In this document: in pieces, positions 51,801 through 61,258 of the stretch | Numbering within the stretch: position 1 is the stretch's first letter | Layout: every line of letters begins with the position of its first letter | DNA from: Candidatus Peribacter sp. | GTDB taxonomy: Bacteria; Patescibacteriota; Gracilibacteria; Peribacterales; Peribacteraceae | Length of the DNA: 64,000 nt | Assembly: GCA_018652955.1 (NCBI GenBank) | Contig: JABIBA010000009.1 | Coordinates: forward strand, 165,740-229,739 | Direction of reading: 5' to 3' | Notes under the pieces: generated by a model | What the model was told of the DNA's origin: nothing | What the model saw: the letters and a program-made list of their open reading frames with translations, nothing else | The model's database searches: none | Made by a program: the position numbers and the translations under genes

Positions 51801-53549
51801 CAACAGTGTATACAATTACGCGGTCCTGGTATCGATAACTGTACTCTGGGTGGCGACGAGTGCTTACAACAGCACTTAGAGTGTAATGATCTTAGGATGT
51901 GCGTTGTCGTCTCTGGAATTGGAGAAGATGAGTGCGATTCACCATTTGATTGTAACAACCGATTTTCATCATCTTTCTCTTCTCAGTCCTCTTTTTCTTC
52001 GCAAGTTCCTATACACCTTATTTGTGAAGATCAGCAGTGCATTGTTACGACTGGTATTGGTGATGATGAGTGTTCTGATGCAGATGATTGCAGAGGAGAT
52101 AGTCACCTGGAGTGTCTCGACCTGCAATGTATTTCTGTAGAAGGAGCTGGAGAGGATACATGTGCAGAAGATCCAGATTGCGAACGTCCTGCTCACTTAG
52201 ATTGTGAACAGGACCAATGCATTGTTGTTGGCGGCCCTGGTATGGATCTGTGTACAAACACAGAAGACTGCGAAGAGTCCCATCTTGCATGTGAAGACTT
52301 CCAATGCATAGTGTCGGAAGGTGACGAAGAAGATAGTTGTAGCACACCAGCGGATTGCTTCTTTGCAAATTCTTCTACACGGTCTCTCTTCCCGAGCCCT
52401 CCGACATTTACCTCTTCGATTGCCTCTAGTGCCATCAGTCTAATAATTCTTACAGATTCCTCTTCTTCGAGTTTCGAGTCATTCTCTTCAGGAGTTTCTT
52501 GTAATGGAGCATCGGATTGCCCAGGAGGTTCTGTGTGTGATCAAGGACAATGCAGAACAGGATGTACAGATGCAGCGTCTTGTGCCATTGGTAGCTGTAA
52601 TAAGCGTGGCGATTGCGAAACATGCCTCGATAACAGAGAGTGCAGCGGTAACCGCTGCGTGCGCAACGGGTGTCAGGATTGTCGCTCTACATCAGATTGT
52701 CCGAGTGGACTTCAATGTGACAACGGTGACTGTATTCGATTTATCGACCCGAACGTAAATTGCGGAAACGGTATCGAAAATATCGGTGAAGAATGTGATG
52801 ACGGCAACCGCAATTCAGGAGATGGTTGCAGCAGTGAATGCTTTATCGAGTCTACATTGGTAGCTTCTGCAAGCATCTGTGGAAATGGAACCTTAGAAGA
52901 GTTAGAAGAATGTGATGACGGCAACCGCAGGGATGACGATGGCTGCAGCTCTACTTGTCTTCTTGAGATTGGAATTTGCGGAGACGGAGTCGTGCAGACT
53001 CTATTGGGAGAACAGTGTGAATCTTCAGTGCATAATCCAGCTCTTGCTTACCTCTGTAAAAATTGTCGCTTCCTCTCACTGAGTTGCGGAGATGGAAAAG
53101 TAGACGACGGAGAAGATTGTGATGACGGACCAAGAAATTCTAGTAATCCAAATGCTACCTGCAGGCCAGACTGCTCCTCTGCTCGTTGTGGAGATGGTGC
53201 ACTAGACTCTGCTGAACTCTGTGATGACGGCAATCGCTTAAATGGTGATGGATGTGATCGTTATTGCAAAACTGAGTCTACTACTGTGATAGCTTCTGAT
53301 ACTACTTCTGATGTTGATGGTACAGCTCTGCCTTCTCAGGTGCTTAGCTCCTATCAGTTGCAACAGCAACAATACGGGTTCCCGCAGTTCCCAAATTTCC
53401 AACAAATCCCGTATCAACTTCCTATGGCTCAGCTCCAGCCACTTATTCAAACGCAAGCTCCAATTGGAGATACCGGACCTGCAAGTGTGGCTGTAATTGG
53501 AGCAGGGGCAGCTGCTGGTTGGTCATGGATGCGGAGGAAGAAGCGATAA
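48879..53549 (+). CDS. Very large Cys-rich surface protein with 16 tandem HLxC repeats and C-terminal sorting signal
   Basis: This protein has 1,556 residues. An N-terminal hydrophobic segment ([14 protein letters not shown]) is followed by CGNG/CGDG repeats, a Gly/Asn-rich and collagen-like GSPGSPG linker, then 16 units of about 27 residues with the pattern HLxCx4QC(V/I)x5GxGxDxCx5C. A (Ser-Asp-Gly)n tract interrupts units 3 and 4. The C-terminal stalk ([20 protein letters not shown] ... [16 protein letters not shown] ...) and the end ([19 protein letters not shown], hydrophobic, RRKKR) match the proteins at 2582-6121 and 34220-36934. It is a probable disulphide-rich fibre on the cell surface. 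Ligand is unknown. Confidence 0.85.
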   Translation: MTSLKQYWPLALMLLFVAVIIGKESGMPFLSQLTTGNSCGNFVQESGEECDLGSLNGQNSGCTISCIKECFICEPGMMPCNVQYGADICDLSGYSYTSMEECEISPICGADPSFGGSNAGPIGSGGGTATAGGVPDCGNGIKEQGEMCDDGNAINTDGCTDNCEIGCLRCVSVNSAPECVAKIGSFCTDQNAFLTSTAYFTNQSCEQECNPPPVPRCGDGIENQSSEECDDGNTVDGDKCSSDCKVECYKCLGVDTTCTVTDACAPGQGTVYDYAEKDTCDIACANPVCGNGVTEGNEECDDGNPINSDACSNDCKAQCWVCNGSTGQCSLPTTGNCANSYSTAAICNAQCACSSPTDVDCNCKDPNMVICGIGEPASEDICNIVHRSACNANDPESGIICCASGACQTAQPSGKKFCAGPSAACTSDGDCAGKCETMCLNTGFMLWCSCNSGFCTDSIAPITQCSDPIGGGAQGGDSGGNSGGNNGGNNGGDNGGNNGGNNGSPGPGPGPAPAPSPGPGNPGSPGSPGSPGSPGSPGDSGESSSSSFITFGGPGPGNTGGQQGGDQGGDQGGGPGPGSPGPGTHLACVRDSCEIVSGGGDDECDVFLGCSEGEHMECRGNACAVVSGDGDNECSNNIACSTHTECDGNRCKLVLEPGKNECNTPFDCINRSSASSVSFSQTSSSGASDGSDGSDGSDGSDGSDGSDGSDGSDGSDGSDGSDGSDGSDGSNASGASSSKPPTHLECEDKQCVSKPGAGKDECHFARHCEGKKHLECKDKQCVVVDGPGRSLCLVDGDCTRDHHNECNDLQCVHVTQPGRDLCDKSSDCIPSHLVCRDLQCVSVEGAGDDKCQEASDCRVPGSSTPASSTRSSTPPETHLDCFLEQCITVNGPGMNHCTTDAHCKTRNHLACFNNQCTVIFSAGRDTCDSQEDCEKEGHLECDVLQRCVVVIGPGSDMCGSDSDCTDPTHLKCFDQQCIQLRGPGIDNCTLGGDECLQQHLECNDLRMCVVVSGIGEDECDSPFDCNNRFSSSFSSQSSFSSQVPIHLICEDQQCIVTTGIGDDECSDADDCRGDSHLECLDLQCISVEGAGEDTCAEDPDCERPAHLDCEQDQCIVVGGPGMDLCTNTEDCEESHLACEDFQCIVSEGDEEDSCSTPADCFFANSSTRSLFPSPPTFTSSIASSAISLIILTDSSSSSFESFSSGVSCNGASDCPGGSVCDQGQCRTGCTDAASCAIGSCNKRGDCETCLDNRECSGNRCVRNGCQDCRSTSDCPSGLQCDNGDCIRFIDPNVNCGNGIENIGEECDDGNRNSGDGCSSECFIESTLVASASICGNGTLEELEECDDGNRRDDDGCSSTCLLEIGICGDGVVQTLLGEQCESSVHNPALAYLCKNCRFLSLSCGDGKVDDGEDCDDGPRNSSNPNATCRPDCSSARCGDGALDSAELCDDGNRLNGDGCDRYCKTESTTVIASDTTSDVDGTALPSQVLSSYQLQQQQYGFPQFPNFQQIPYQLPMAQLQPLIQTQAPIGDTGPASVAVIGAGAAAGWSWMRRKKR
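50940..51072 (+). repeat. Ser-Asp-Gly repeat tract
   Basis: About 130 nt of 9-nt repeats (TCAGACGGA-like, with silent variants such as GGCTCCGAC) encode SDG units in tandem. It is a flexible acidic spacer within the surface protein and a likely site of length variation. Confidence 0.85.
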
Positions 53550-53561
53550 CACGTGAACACT

Positions 53562-54533
53562 ATGAAGCGCATATTCATCTTATCGGTACTTCTTACTTCC
53601 TGTTCGTGGCAGAGCGCTACTCCTCCAGAGGAAATCGCAGTACCTGAAAAGATTGAGCAGGCCATAGAAACCTTTCCTTCAGAAATCAGCATCCCCTACT
53701 TCGCGAAGATGCGACTTGAAGGAACAGAATTTACGTTGGGTGATGCGCTAGCAAAAAATTCTTCATATACGCGCTACAGCATTACGTATAAAAGTAACGG
53801 CCTACTGATTAGTGGAATCTTAAATATCCCTACAGGTGACGGTCCGTTTCCTCTGTTTGTGTTAAATCACGGATACATAAATCCAGATGTCTATACCAAT
53901 GGTCGAGGGTTAAAGAGAGAGCAGGATTATTTAGCAAAACAAGGATATGCAGTGTTGCACTCAGATTACCGAGGACACGCATTCTCAGATCCATCCCCCC
54001 TGCCTGATGATCATGCAATCTACGATGCAGGACTTGAGTACAGTATGGATGTGCTCAATGGAATTCGTGCTTTGCAAACTGCAGACTTTCCGCAGATTGA
54101 TACAGAGAATATCTCGATGCTTGGACACTCTCTTGGTGGAGGTGTGACGATGAACATCGCTGTTGCATATCCAGACGTTGTTGATCGGATAATTCTCTAC
54201 GCACCTGTACATACAGACGCATGGGAAAATTTTCATCGTTGGAGAGATAAGCGAGAAGAAGGAACATTAACTACAGATACTATAGGTACGCGTGCGTCAG
54301 ATCCTCAGTTTTGGGATGCAATTTCGTCGCTCGCCTATCTCGAAAATCTCACTGCTCCTGTACTGCTTTTTCAGGGGACAAACGATAGCGATGTCCCCAA
54401 AGAGTGGTCTGATTTCTTAGCGGCTAAACTTGAATCTCTCGGTAAAGATATTACGTACGTTATATATGAAGGAGAGAAGCACGAGTTTATCCCAAAGTGG
54501 AATGACTTTATGAAACAGGCCGTTAATTTTTAA
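53562..54533 (+). CDS. Alpha/beta-hydrolase lipoprotein (prolyl-oligopeptidase/acylaminoacyl-peptidase-like)
   Basis: This protein has 323 residues from the ATG at 53562. A GTG three codons upstream is less likely. The lipobox is LLTSC, so it is an anchored lipoprotein. The alpha/beta-hydrolase core has NHGYINPD (oxyanion HG), HSDYRGHAFS, GHSLGGGV (nucleophile Ser), a likely acid in QGTNDSDVP and the catalytic His in EKHEF. The pattern fits S9-like dipeptidyl or acyl-peptide hydrolases, or esterases acting on wall or peptide substrates. Specific substrate is unknown. The last 11 nt overlap the convergent SDR gene. Confidence 0.85.
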   Translation: MKRIFILSVLLTSCSWQSATPPEEIAVPEKIEQAIETFPSEISIPYFAKMRLEGTEFTLGDALAKNSSYTRYSITYKSNGLLISGILNIPTGDGPFPLFVLNHGYINPDVYTNGRGLKREQDYLAKQGYAVLHSDYRGHAFSDPSPLPDDHAIYDAGLEYSMDVLNGIRALQTADFPQIDTENISMLGHSLGGGVTMNIAVAYPDVVDRIILYAPVHTDAWENFHRWRDKREEGTLTTDTIGTRASDPQFWDAISSLAYLENLTAPVLLFQGTNDSDVPKEWSDFLAAKLESLGKDITYVIYEGEKHEFIPKWNDFMKQAVNF

Positions 54534-55305
54534 CGAGCCTCGTCGCACTTGCCTGAGCGGTTGGCATGACGAGCATGTAGTCGATATTTACGTGTACAGG
54601 CCTAGAAACTGCAAACGCTATACAGTCGGCGATATCTTCTGGTTGTAGTGGCGCGTAGCCCTTGTAGACAGATTCGGCTACTGCGGTATCCCCCTTGAAT
54701 CTCGTATTAGAAAAATCTGTTTCGACAGCTCCCGGGGCGATGTCTGTAACGCGTACTCCAGTTCCCGCAAGGTCTATGCGTAAATTTCTACTGATCATTT
54801 TTACAAATGCCTTAGAGGCACAGTACACAGACCCTCCTTCGTAGGCTTCTACCCCTGCAATTGAACTGAGGTTTACTATGTGACCTTTGTGCTTTTTAAG
54901 GTGTGGCATCGCAAGCTGTGCGACTTTGAGAAATCCTTTGATGTTGGTATCGATCATTCCTTCAAAATCTTTAAAGTCGTAGTCTTCAAAGCTTGCCTTT
55001 CCGAGTGCTAGGCCTGCGTTATTTATCACGATATCAATATCGAGACTACTCACCTCTCCGTAAAATTTCTCGATAGCATCCATGTCTTGCAAATCTACGG
55101 CGAATTTTTTTACGTCGATGTCTGCTGACTCTTGAATAGATTTTTTAGCTGCCAAAAGCTTCTCCTCGTTTCTTGCGACGAGGATCAAATTTCTCTTCTG
55201 AGCAGCGAGAGCTTTTGCAGTCGCAAGTCCTATTCCACTACTTCCGCCGGTGATGATGCTATAGCTGTTTGTGGTATCTCCATAGTCTTCTTCTTGATGT
55301 CTGAT
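54523..55305 (-). CDS. Short-chain dehydrogenase/reductase with no canonical start codon
   Basis: The SDR fold is complete: the NAD(P) motif TGGSSGIG (about 55231-55254), NNAG, the Ser of NLSSIAG and the catalytic YCASK. The first usable codon by normal rules is a TTG at 55188, which would delete the cofactor-binding motif. Upstream the frame stays open to a TAA at 55345-55347, but contains no ATG, GTG or TTG. I place the start at an ATC (55305) only as a convention. Either a near-cognate start is used, or a frameshift lies near the ATG at 55283 in the other frame. It overlaps the small gene at 55230. Confidence 0.75.
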   Translation of the reverse strand: MRHQEEDYGDTTNSYSIITGGSSGIGLATAKALAAQKRNLILVARNEEKLLAAKKSIQESADIDVKKFAVDLQDMDAIEKFYGEVSSLDIDIVINNAGLALGKASFEDYDFKDFEGMIDTNIKGFLKVAQLAMPHLKKHKGHIVNLSSIAGVEAYEGGSVYCASKAFVKMISRNLRIDLAGTGVRVTDIAPGAVETDFSNTRFKGDTAVAESVYKGYAPLQPEDIADCIAFAVSRPVHVNIDYMLVMPTAQASATRLVKN

Positions 55306-55427
55306 GTCAACTGAACGATTACTGGGTCTTGCTTCTCGTGAATTTTACATTTTCCATCAACTCCCCCTGCACACATTTCTTCATGTGAGAATTGAATGCA
55401 ATCTAAAGGTCGTCCGCGGTCACTCAT
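55230..55427 (-). CDS. Hypothetical small protein (65 residues) overlapping the SDR start
   Basis: The frame starts MSDRGRPLDCIQFSHEE and contains three Cys residues (LDC, MCAGG, GKCKIH), with a helical end. Its last third overlaps the 5' end of the SDR frame. It may be a real small gene with coupled translation, or the displaced 5' end of a frameshifted SDR gene. TATAAT lies about 25 nt upstream of its ATG. Confidence 0.4.
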   Translation of the reverse strand: MSDRGRPLDCIQFSHEEMCAGGVDGKCKIHEKQDPVIVQLTSDIKKKTMEIPQTAIASSPAEVVE

Positions 55428-55450
55428 AATAGTTTTACCATACCTCTTAA

Positions 55451-57781
55451 TTATAGTGTTGCAACCCCTCCGCCATCTCCTCCAGATCCCCCACTTCCAC
55501 TAAAAGCAGGTTCACGCGTATCATCTGCATCTTCAAGTATTTCTATAGCAGCCCCTGCAGGTCCTCCTGGGGTGTAACATACATAGTCAGAGACGCCAAA
55601 AGCATTGTGATTTCCTGGTACTTTATAAGACCACCCTAATGAATTTTTGTGATACTTCAAATCATCACTGTCTGCATATTGATTTTCTATTCTTTGGTTA
55701 TTTGCAAACTCGATAGCTGATGTTTGGTGTGTTTTTCCATAACCACATTCTCCCTGCGCTACAGCAAATGCCGCATGATTGAACGCATCTTCTGTATTGT
55801 AGTGACTATTTTCGTATCCGCGCGTCATGTTTGTGTGGTGGATCACCATCATTTCTTCTCTCGTAAAAGGATTCCCCTTGCTTTGGACTTCGTTAGACCA
55901 TCCTCCAATATCAATAAATTTTTCTCCGCCAAGACTCTTGATGAGCTTTGCTGCTTTTTGGGATTCATTTAGGCTTACATCAGCAAATAGGAGAACAAGA
56001 GATATTTCTGCTCCTTGGTCTTCTAAGTCTAGCTTTGTTCTACAGATCGATTGCCAGTAATTTACCTGGGCAGTGACAATATTGTTTTCCATGGCTCCTC
56101 TGTCTGCAGGCCACTTGCCTTCACCAAATAGATACTGTCGAAGCCCTTTCCATCGGCCGTCACAGCGGAGCCACGTCTGAATTTCCTGCTTGAGTTGCTC
56201 AGATGAGATAATAATACCCTCAGATCTAAGCCATACTTGTATGTCATTAATATTCCTATTGGGCTCCGTAAAAATCCAATTGGTTACTTCCTGATCTTCT
56301 GCAAGTGTTGAGAGAAGACTCATTTCAAATGCCTCTGCCTTAGAAAGCTTTCCACCTCCTGCTCTCCATGTATCGCGGTTATAGAATATTGCTTTTGGTT
56401 CACGAGCTCTTGCACTTAAAAATTCTAGAGGCTCTTCCCATCCGGCAGTAGACTCTGCTTCCCCTTTCATTATTCGTGTTACTGCTAATTTTTTACGCTC
56501 TAATTGCTGACTCTCCAGTTGGTCACTTTTAATTTTTTGTACTCCTCCATCATGTCTCGATTGTTCCTCGAGATCAAGTTGCCCTTTATAAAGCGTATCT
56601 TTTAATTTTCCTCCTTCTTCTGCGCGTTCCTTCCAAGTAGAATGAGTAGTAAATTTGGAGATATATGGACCAAGATGACTTACTTGTTGACCGAGGCTGC
56701 AGAACACCTCTTCTACGTATTCTTGCGCACTTGAGTCCTGAGAAGTGAGATAATACTCTTGCATGCAGTACACCAAGATACTTATTTGTTGTTCTAGGAA
56801 TCTTCTGTGTAGATTTACGCTAGGGTCTGTTCCTCCTCTTGAGTCTACTTCACTCTGTAGCATAATAAGCCTTGTCAGTTCATGGACAAAGTATTCAGAT
56901 GCTCCCTCGTGATCTTGTGTATTCAGTGCTTTTGCAGCATCTTTATGGATTTCATGTGCATAGCAGTTTGCGTGCAGTATCATCTGTTTTCTATCATCCA
57001 GCGTTAATTCTGAGGAAGGGTTAGACATATCCTCAAGGAACCAACGAAAAAGACGCGGGTCACCCTCATTCTCAAAGCAGTCAACACTATGTTTTCCTGC
57101 AGCTTTTACGATTGCTCCGGTTCCTTCTTGCCAGTTGGCCCAAATCGACTCTACAACTAGAGTAGGATCTGAGTATCCATGCTTGTATTGGTCTTTTTGT
57201 AGGTAGTCTATTGTAGGGGCAGGTAACCTCATCATGAGTTCATCGTCCCCCGCCTTTACAGCTAGAGGATTAACTGCCTCGTAAAATGTACGCCGAAATT
57301 CATCTGCACCTAGTGCCATTTCGTTTCCATTAAGCATGAGGTCACTAAATACCGTTTGGTCGTACTCTTTATCGTTTTCAAAAAGAATCTGTGTGAGCTT
57401 GGGCAGATTTTCGCTCTCTGCTGTTTCTAGTTCAATCATGGTCATTCCTATTCCTAGCGTTAGCTGCTCTCGTCTTGCGTCCGACAGGCGATTGTCATTG
57501 AAGAATCTATTAAAACCACCTCTGTCATTGCTTCTTACAATATTCTCCAATGTTCCTAGAGGGTCTTCTTGTTCAAGAATATCTTCATATGTTGGTAATT
57601 CAGCATGCGAGTCACCAGTAAGCATCATGCAGACTTCTATGTAGATAGCATTAAGTATAGGTTGAATATCACTCTTAAATAGATGCTGCTCGTGTGCTGC
57701 TTTTTCTAGTCTCAAGAGACCTCTTGTCATGACACTTATCTTTTCATCGTTGGTTGCAGTCAATTCCATTGAAAGCACCAT
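55451..57781 (-). CDS. Large cytoplasmic protein of unknown function (776 residues)
   Basis: I do not recognise any domain. There is no signal peptide or membrane segment. The N-terminal two-thirds are alpha-helical and acidic with charged coiled-coil stretches (QSRHDGGVQKIKSDQLESQQLERKK). The last third has mixed patterns (EISLVLLFADVSLNES, GGEKFIDIGGWSNEV, EMMVIHHTNMTRGYENSHYN). It ends with a Gly-rich tail, GSGGSGGDGGGVATL. CTATTA ends 8 nt before the ATG. It is flanked by typA and the SDR cluster and seems to be a single-gene unit. Confidence 0.7.
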   Translation of the reverse strand: MVLSMELTATNDEKISVMTRGLLRLEKAAHEQHLFKSDIQPILNAIYIEVCMMLTGDSHAELPTYEDILEQEDPLGTLENIVRSNDRGGFNRFFNDNRLSDARREQLTLGIGMTMIELETAESENLPKLTQILFENDKEYDQTVFSDLMLNGNEMALGADEFRRTFYEAVNPLAVKAGDDELMMRLPAPTIDYLQKDQYKHGYSDPTLVVESIWANWQEGTGAIVKAAGKHSVDCFENEGDPRLFRWFLEDMSNPSSELTLDDRKQMILHANCYAHEIHKDAAKALNTQDHEGASEYFVHELTRLIMLQSEVDSRGGTDPSVNLHRRFLEQQISILVYCMQEYYLTSQDSSAQEYVEEVFCSLGQQVSHLGPYISKFTTHSTWKERAEEGGKLKDTLYKGQLDLEEQSRHDGGVQKIKSDQLESQQLERKKLAVTRIMKGEAESTAGWEEPLEFLSARAREPKAIFYNRDTWRAGGGKLSKAEAFEMSLLSTLAEDQEVTNWIFTEPNRNINDIQVWLRSEGIIISSEQLKQEIQTWLRCDGRWKGLRQYLFGEGKWPADRGAMENNIVTAQVNYWQSICRTKLDLEDQGAEISLVLLFADVSLNESQKAAKLIKSLGGEKFIDIGGWSNEVQSKGNPFTREEMMVIHHTNMTRGYENSHYNTEDAFNHAAFAVAQGECGYGKTHQTSAIEFANNQRIENQYADSDDLKYHKNSLGWSYKVPGNHNAFGVSDYVCYTPGGPAGAAIEILEDADDTREPAFSGSGGSGGDGGGVATL

Positions 57782-57823
57782 ATGCCTTAATAGCTTATTG
57801 TCAAGGGTCTGAATGTGTTTTAC

Positions 57824-59626
57824 CTACTTAGGATTCGCTCTTTTACGTTCAACTTCTGTCAAAAGCTTTTTACGAAGTCGAATGCTTTCTGGTGTCACTT
57901 CTACGAGCTCATCGTCTCCAATGTATTCGAGTGCCTGTTCCAATGTCATTGGTTGTACTGGAGTGAGGTTCATGGCTTCATCTGTTCCAGATGCTCGTAC
58001 GTTTGTCAGTTTTTTGTTCTTGTTCGGGTTTACCATCATGTCATCGGCTTTAGCACTTTCTCCGATAATCATTCCTTCGTATACAGGAGTCTGTGCACCA
58101 ATAAATAGTCGTCCACGCTCCTGAAGATTCCACAGAGAGAATGCCATGGTTTCGCCTGGAGTCATACTGATCATACTTCCTCGAGTGCGGCCTGGAATTT
58201 GCCCCTTCTCTTTTTCAAATTTTAGGAACGAGTGATTAAGAATTCCCTCTCCTTTTGTTTCGATAATAAAGTCTCCTCTAAATCCAAGTAGTCCGCGTGT
58301 AGGGACTAAGAATTCAATGCGACACTGTCCTTCTTCTGTCTTCATGTCCTGCATTTCTCCTTTGCGCAGAGAGAGCATATTAATTACTGTCCCAGAGAAT
58401 TCCTCTGGCACATCGATAATCACATGTTCGATAGGTTCACATACAGATCCATCAATTTCTTGGAAGATTACTTCTGGACGAGAAACCTGTATCTCAAATC
58501 CTTCGCGACGCATAGATTCTATCAACACAGAAAGGTGAAGCTCTCCTCTTCCTGCTACTCGGAAACTATCAGTCCCTTCAATAGGTTCTACGTGCAAACC
58601 AACGTTCGTCTCTTTTTCACGGTCTAGTCGTGCGCGGATCTGTCGAGTAGTAAGTTGTGATCCTTCTTTTCCTGCAAACGGCGAATTGTTTACGAGGAAT
58701 GACATGCTGATTGTAGGCGGATCAATAGAAATAGCTGGTAGAGGGTCTGTTACCTCTTTTGCGCATACTGTTTCTCCTACGTAAATATCATCGATACCAG
58801 CTACTGTCACAATTTCTCCTGCGACTGCCTCTTGTACCTCTTTCTTATTTAATCCTTCTGCGATAAAGATCTTCGTAATTTTTCCGTTTCGTGCAGACCC
58901 ATCAGGTTTGAGCACAGATACTTGCTGTCCGACTTTCATTGTTCCTTCGTAGATACGTCCGATACCCATGCGTCCGACGTAGTCATCGTATGCAAGACTA
59001 CTTGGTTGCATGCGCAGAGGCGCCTCTGTGTCGGAGTCTGCTACTTTTACGTGCTCCATAATCAGGTCAAATAGTGGATCAAGATTAGTCCCCTTCTCTC
59101 CTTCCAATTCTTTCTGTGCGATTCCTTCGCGGGCAATAGCAAAGATGTACGGGAAGTCGAGCTGCTCGTTTGAAGCACCAAGTGTTCCAAAGAGGTCGAA
59201 TACCATATCGACAACTTCCATACCACGCTGGGCAGGCTTATCAATCTTATTGATGACGACGATAGGCTTCAGACCTAATTCTAGTGATTTCTTTAGCACG
59301 AACTTGGTCTGTGGCATTGGTCCTTCTTGTGCATCTACGAGAAGAACAACGCTGTCCACCATTCGAAGGATTCGCTCCACCTCGCTTCCGAAATCTGCGT
59401 GTCCTGGAGTGTCTACGATGTTAATTTTACAGTCCTTATAGTAAATAGCGGTGTTTTTGGCGTAAATCGTAATTCCACGCTCTCGTTCTTGGTCATTGCT
59501 GTCCATTGCGAGCTCTTTTACCTCTTCATGTTCGGTGTATGCCCCTCCTTGATCAAGGAGGGCATCAACCAAAGTGGTCTTTCCGTGGTCTACGTGCGCG
59601 ATAATGGCGATATTTCGGATATCCAT
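57824..59626 (-). CDS. typA: Ribosome-associated GTPase TypA/BipA
   Basis: This 600-residue translational GTPase belongs to the EF-G/LepA family. G1 is [10 protein letters not shown] near residue 10, G2 includes [12 protein letters not shown]3 is DTPGHADFG, and G4 is NKIDKPAQR. The remaining EF-G-like domains and the TypA-specific C-terminal domain follow ([34 protein letters not shown] is the stretch near 470-503). It assists ribosome assembly and stress adaptation. Full length is normal. Confidence 0.97.
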   Translation of the reverse strand: MDIRNIAIIAHVDHGKTTLVDALLDQGGAYTEHEEVKELAMDSNDQERERGITIYAKNTAIYYKDCKINIVDTPGHADFGSEVERILRMVDSVVLLVDAQEGPMPQTKFVLKKSLELGLKPIVVINKIDKPAQRGMEVVDMVFDLFGTLGASNEQLDFPYIFAIAREGIAQKELEGEKGTNLDPLFDLIMEHVKVADSDTEAPLRMQPSSLAYDDYVGRMGIGRIYEGTMKVGQQVSVLKPDGSARNGKITKIFIAEGLNKKEVQEAVAGEIVTVAGIDDIYVGETVCAKEVTDPLPAISIDPPTISMSFLVNNSPFAGKEGSQLTTRQIRARLDREKETNVGLHVEPIEGTDSFRVAGRGELHLSVLIESMRREGFEIQVSRPEVIFQEIDGSVCEPIEHVIIDVPEEFSGTVINMLSLRKGEMQDMKTEEGQCRIEFLVPTRGLLGFRGDFIIETKGEGILNHSFLKFEKEKGQIPGRTRGSMISMTPGETMAFSLWNLQERGRLFIGAQTPVYEGMIIGESAKADDMMVNPNKNKKLTNVRASGTDEAMNLTPVQPMTLEQALEYIGDDELVEVTPESIRLRKKLLTEVERKRANPK

Positions 59627-59673
59627 AAGAGTTTCCGCAAGAGAGTACCAGAAATTGCATTTAAAGCTACTAT

Positions 59674-60207
59674 TTACCCTTCAAACATCTCCATATATTG
59701 CTCATATCCTTCATTTACGAGGTTTTCTTTAGGAACGAACTTGAGGGCAGCGGAGTTAATGCAGTAGCGAAGTCCGGTTGGTTCTGGGCCATCTTTGAAG
59801 ACATGTCCAAGGTGACTATTGGCATCACGACTGCGAAGTTCTGTTCTAGGGATAACGAGTAAGAAGTCTTTTTTGCTTACCACGTTTTCTGGAGAGATCG
59901 TATCCCAAAAGCTCGGCCATCCAGTGCCTGACTTAAATTTCTCTTTAGAACTAAAGAGCGGTTCTCCAGAAACAATATCGACGTAAATCCCCTCTTTCTT
60001 ATTATCCCAGTACTCATTTTCGAACGGAGGCTCAGTGCCGTTTTTCTGTGTTACCTTATATTGCAACTCGGTGAGCTTTTCTTGGAGTTCGTCATCTGTT
60101 GGCATAGTAAGAGGGGCAAAGCTACTAGTAGAAGGAATATCAGCTGCAGGACCTGTCATACAACCTACAAGGAGAATTGTGCTTAGAAATAGAAGTTTTC
60201 TGATCAT
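59674..60207 (-). CDS. msrB: Lipoprotein methionine-(R)-sulfoxide reductase B
   Basis: This protein has 177 residues from the ATG at 60207 and a lipobox, LLVGC. The MsrB domain is clear: [44 protein letters not shown] and the catalytic Cys in [12 protein letters not shown]. The zinc-binding Cys pairs of many MsrBs are absent (SGEPLFSS where CGxPLF is usual), which fits the zinc-free subgroup. It repairs oxidised methionine in exported proteins outside the membrane. TATAAT on the minus strand ends 7 nt before the start. Confidence 0.93.
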   Translation of the reverse strand: MIRKLLFLSTILLVGCMTGPAADIPSTSSFAPLTMPTDDELQEKLTELQYKVTQKNGTEPPFENEYWDNKKEGIYVDIVSGEPLFSSKEKFKSGTGWPSFWDTISPENVVSKKDFLLVIPRTELRSRDANSHLGHVFKDGPEPTGLRYCINSAALKFVPKENLVNEGYEQYMEMFEG

Positions 60208-60214
60208 ATATACC

Positions 60215-60232
60215 ATTATACCATGCTACACT
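60215..60232. promoter_or_regulatory. Divergent leaderless promoters of msrB and the truncated hydrolase
   Basis: The gap of 33 nt holds TATAAT on the minus strand (60215-60220), 7 nt before the msrB ATG, and TACACT on the plus strand (60227-60232), 8 nt before the ATG at 60241. No Shine-Dalgarno sequence is seen on either side. Confidence 0.55.
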
Positions 60233-60240
60233 TCCCGCCT

Positions 60241-60795
60241 ATGAAAAAGTCACTCCTCCTTTTAGCTCTACTCCTTACAGCGTGTTCTTCTTCTGTCGAA
60301 GAAGAAACTTCTGACGATCTTACCTATGAAGACTGCCGAACAGCTGGTGGAGAAGTGTTTTTCCATGAGCCACACGAGTGTCATCTCTTTGATGATATAT
60401 ATTATGACGATAAGCCAACAGCGAAGTTTGTCGATTATGGACCTGCAACTGGATACTACGCATCACCTGTTGGTGGAGGACCGTACCAAGCCATAGTACT
60501 TATTCATGGTCAGTCAGGTTTGCAAAAAGATATTTGGGCTCAAGCGCGAGGTCTTGCAAAAGAAGGCAACGTAGTACTGGCTGTAGATTTATACAAAGGA
60601 GAAAAAACGACAACCCAAGAGCGAGAGCAAGAAATGGCAGCCGCTGTACGTGAAGACTTGGACTCAGCATTCGATAATATCGAAGCTGCAGCGAAGTGGC
60701 TCTCTTTACAATATAACGTAGAGAAGGAATCTGTACGTTTCCTTGGTGAAAGTTTTGGAGATGAGTGGGACCAAAGATTGGAGCAACTAAAATAG
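60241..60795 (+). pseudogene. C-terminally truncated dienelactone-hydrolase-like lipoprotein
   Basis: This protein has 184 residues from the ATG at 60241 (lipobox LLTACSS). After an acidic spacer the N-terminal half of a dienelactone-hydrolase-type alpha/beta fold is present: YYASPVGGGPYQAIVLIHGQSGLQKDI, AKEGNVVLAVDLYKGE and the nucleophile elbow GESFGD. The frame stops 14 residues after the elbow, so the catalytic Asp and His are missing. Intact family members need about 80-100 residues more. No continuation is seen in other frames before the convergent gene at 60852. It is probably a decayed gene. Confidence 0.6.
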
Positions 60796-60851
60796 CAGCG
60801 CTCCCCTCTGGTTTAGAGTGGAAGCACTGCACGAGAGTTTCTCGTAGGCCA

Positions 60852-61193
60852 CTAGTATTTTTTCTTGCTCCAACTTTCTTTCATTTTAGCTTTCACTTCT
60901 TCGTGGATATCTGCCCATTCTTCCTCAGAGAATTCGACACCGTGCTCACCAAGTACTTCTTGTACTTGCATTTGGTGACCTTGCATTGCTTTGCCCTTGT
61001 GGCCAAATCTTTTACTGCATCCACCAGAGACTACGGCTCCAACAATACCAATGGCTACTAGCCAGATGCTTAACTTTTTAAGCTGAGGACCCTTTAGGTA
61101 TTTAACAGCCCAGAATACAAAGAGGACGATTCCGACAACGGTGATCGGACAGAAGATAAAACTTAATTTAGAAACGAACATGTACGGGTGCAT
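60852..61193 (-). CDS. Small membrane protein (113 residues)
   Basis: Two transmembrane helices (about 10-30 and 42-60) precede a cytoplasmic helical tail with VLGEHGVEFSEEEWADIHEEVKAKMKESWSKKK. A Cys-Ser-Lys-Arg-Phe-Gly-His-Lys loop lies between them. The family is not recognised. The ATG at 61181 (MFVSKL) is an alternative start. It is divergent from the PsiE-like gene. Confidence 0.6.
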   Translation of the reverse strand: MHPYMFVSKLSFIFCPITVVGIVLFVFWAVKYLKGPQLKKLSIWLVAIGIVGAVVSGGCSKRFGHKGKAMQGHQMQVQEVLGEHGVEFSEEEWADIHEEVKAKMKESWSKKKY

Positions 61194-61246
61194 GAAATGT
61201 GGGGGAAAATTCTTTAGGACTATACACTATTTCTGCAGTATTCATC

Positions 61247-61252
61247 TATACT
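61247..61252 (+). promoter_or_regulatory. -10 element (TATACT) of the PsiE-like gene
   Basis: TATACT ends 6 nt before the ATG at 61259. A GTG at 61199 opens the same frame, but it is upstream of this hexamer and adds a sequence that does not fit the family. Confidence 0.55.
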
Positions 61253-61258
61253 GTGGTC

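Noticed and set aside
34220..53549. CRISPR-like regular repeats in the Cys-rich and SDG tracts
   Set aside because: Repeats are short, contiguous or coding with synonymous variation. There are no spacers and no cas genes.
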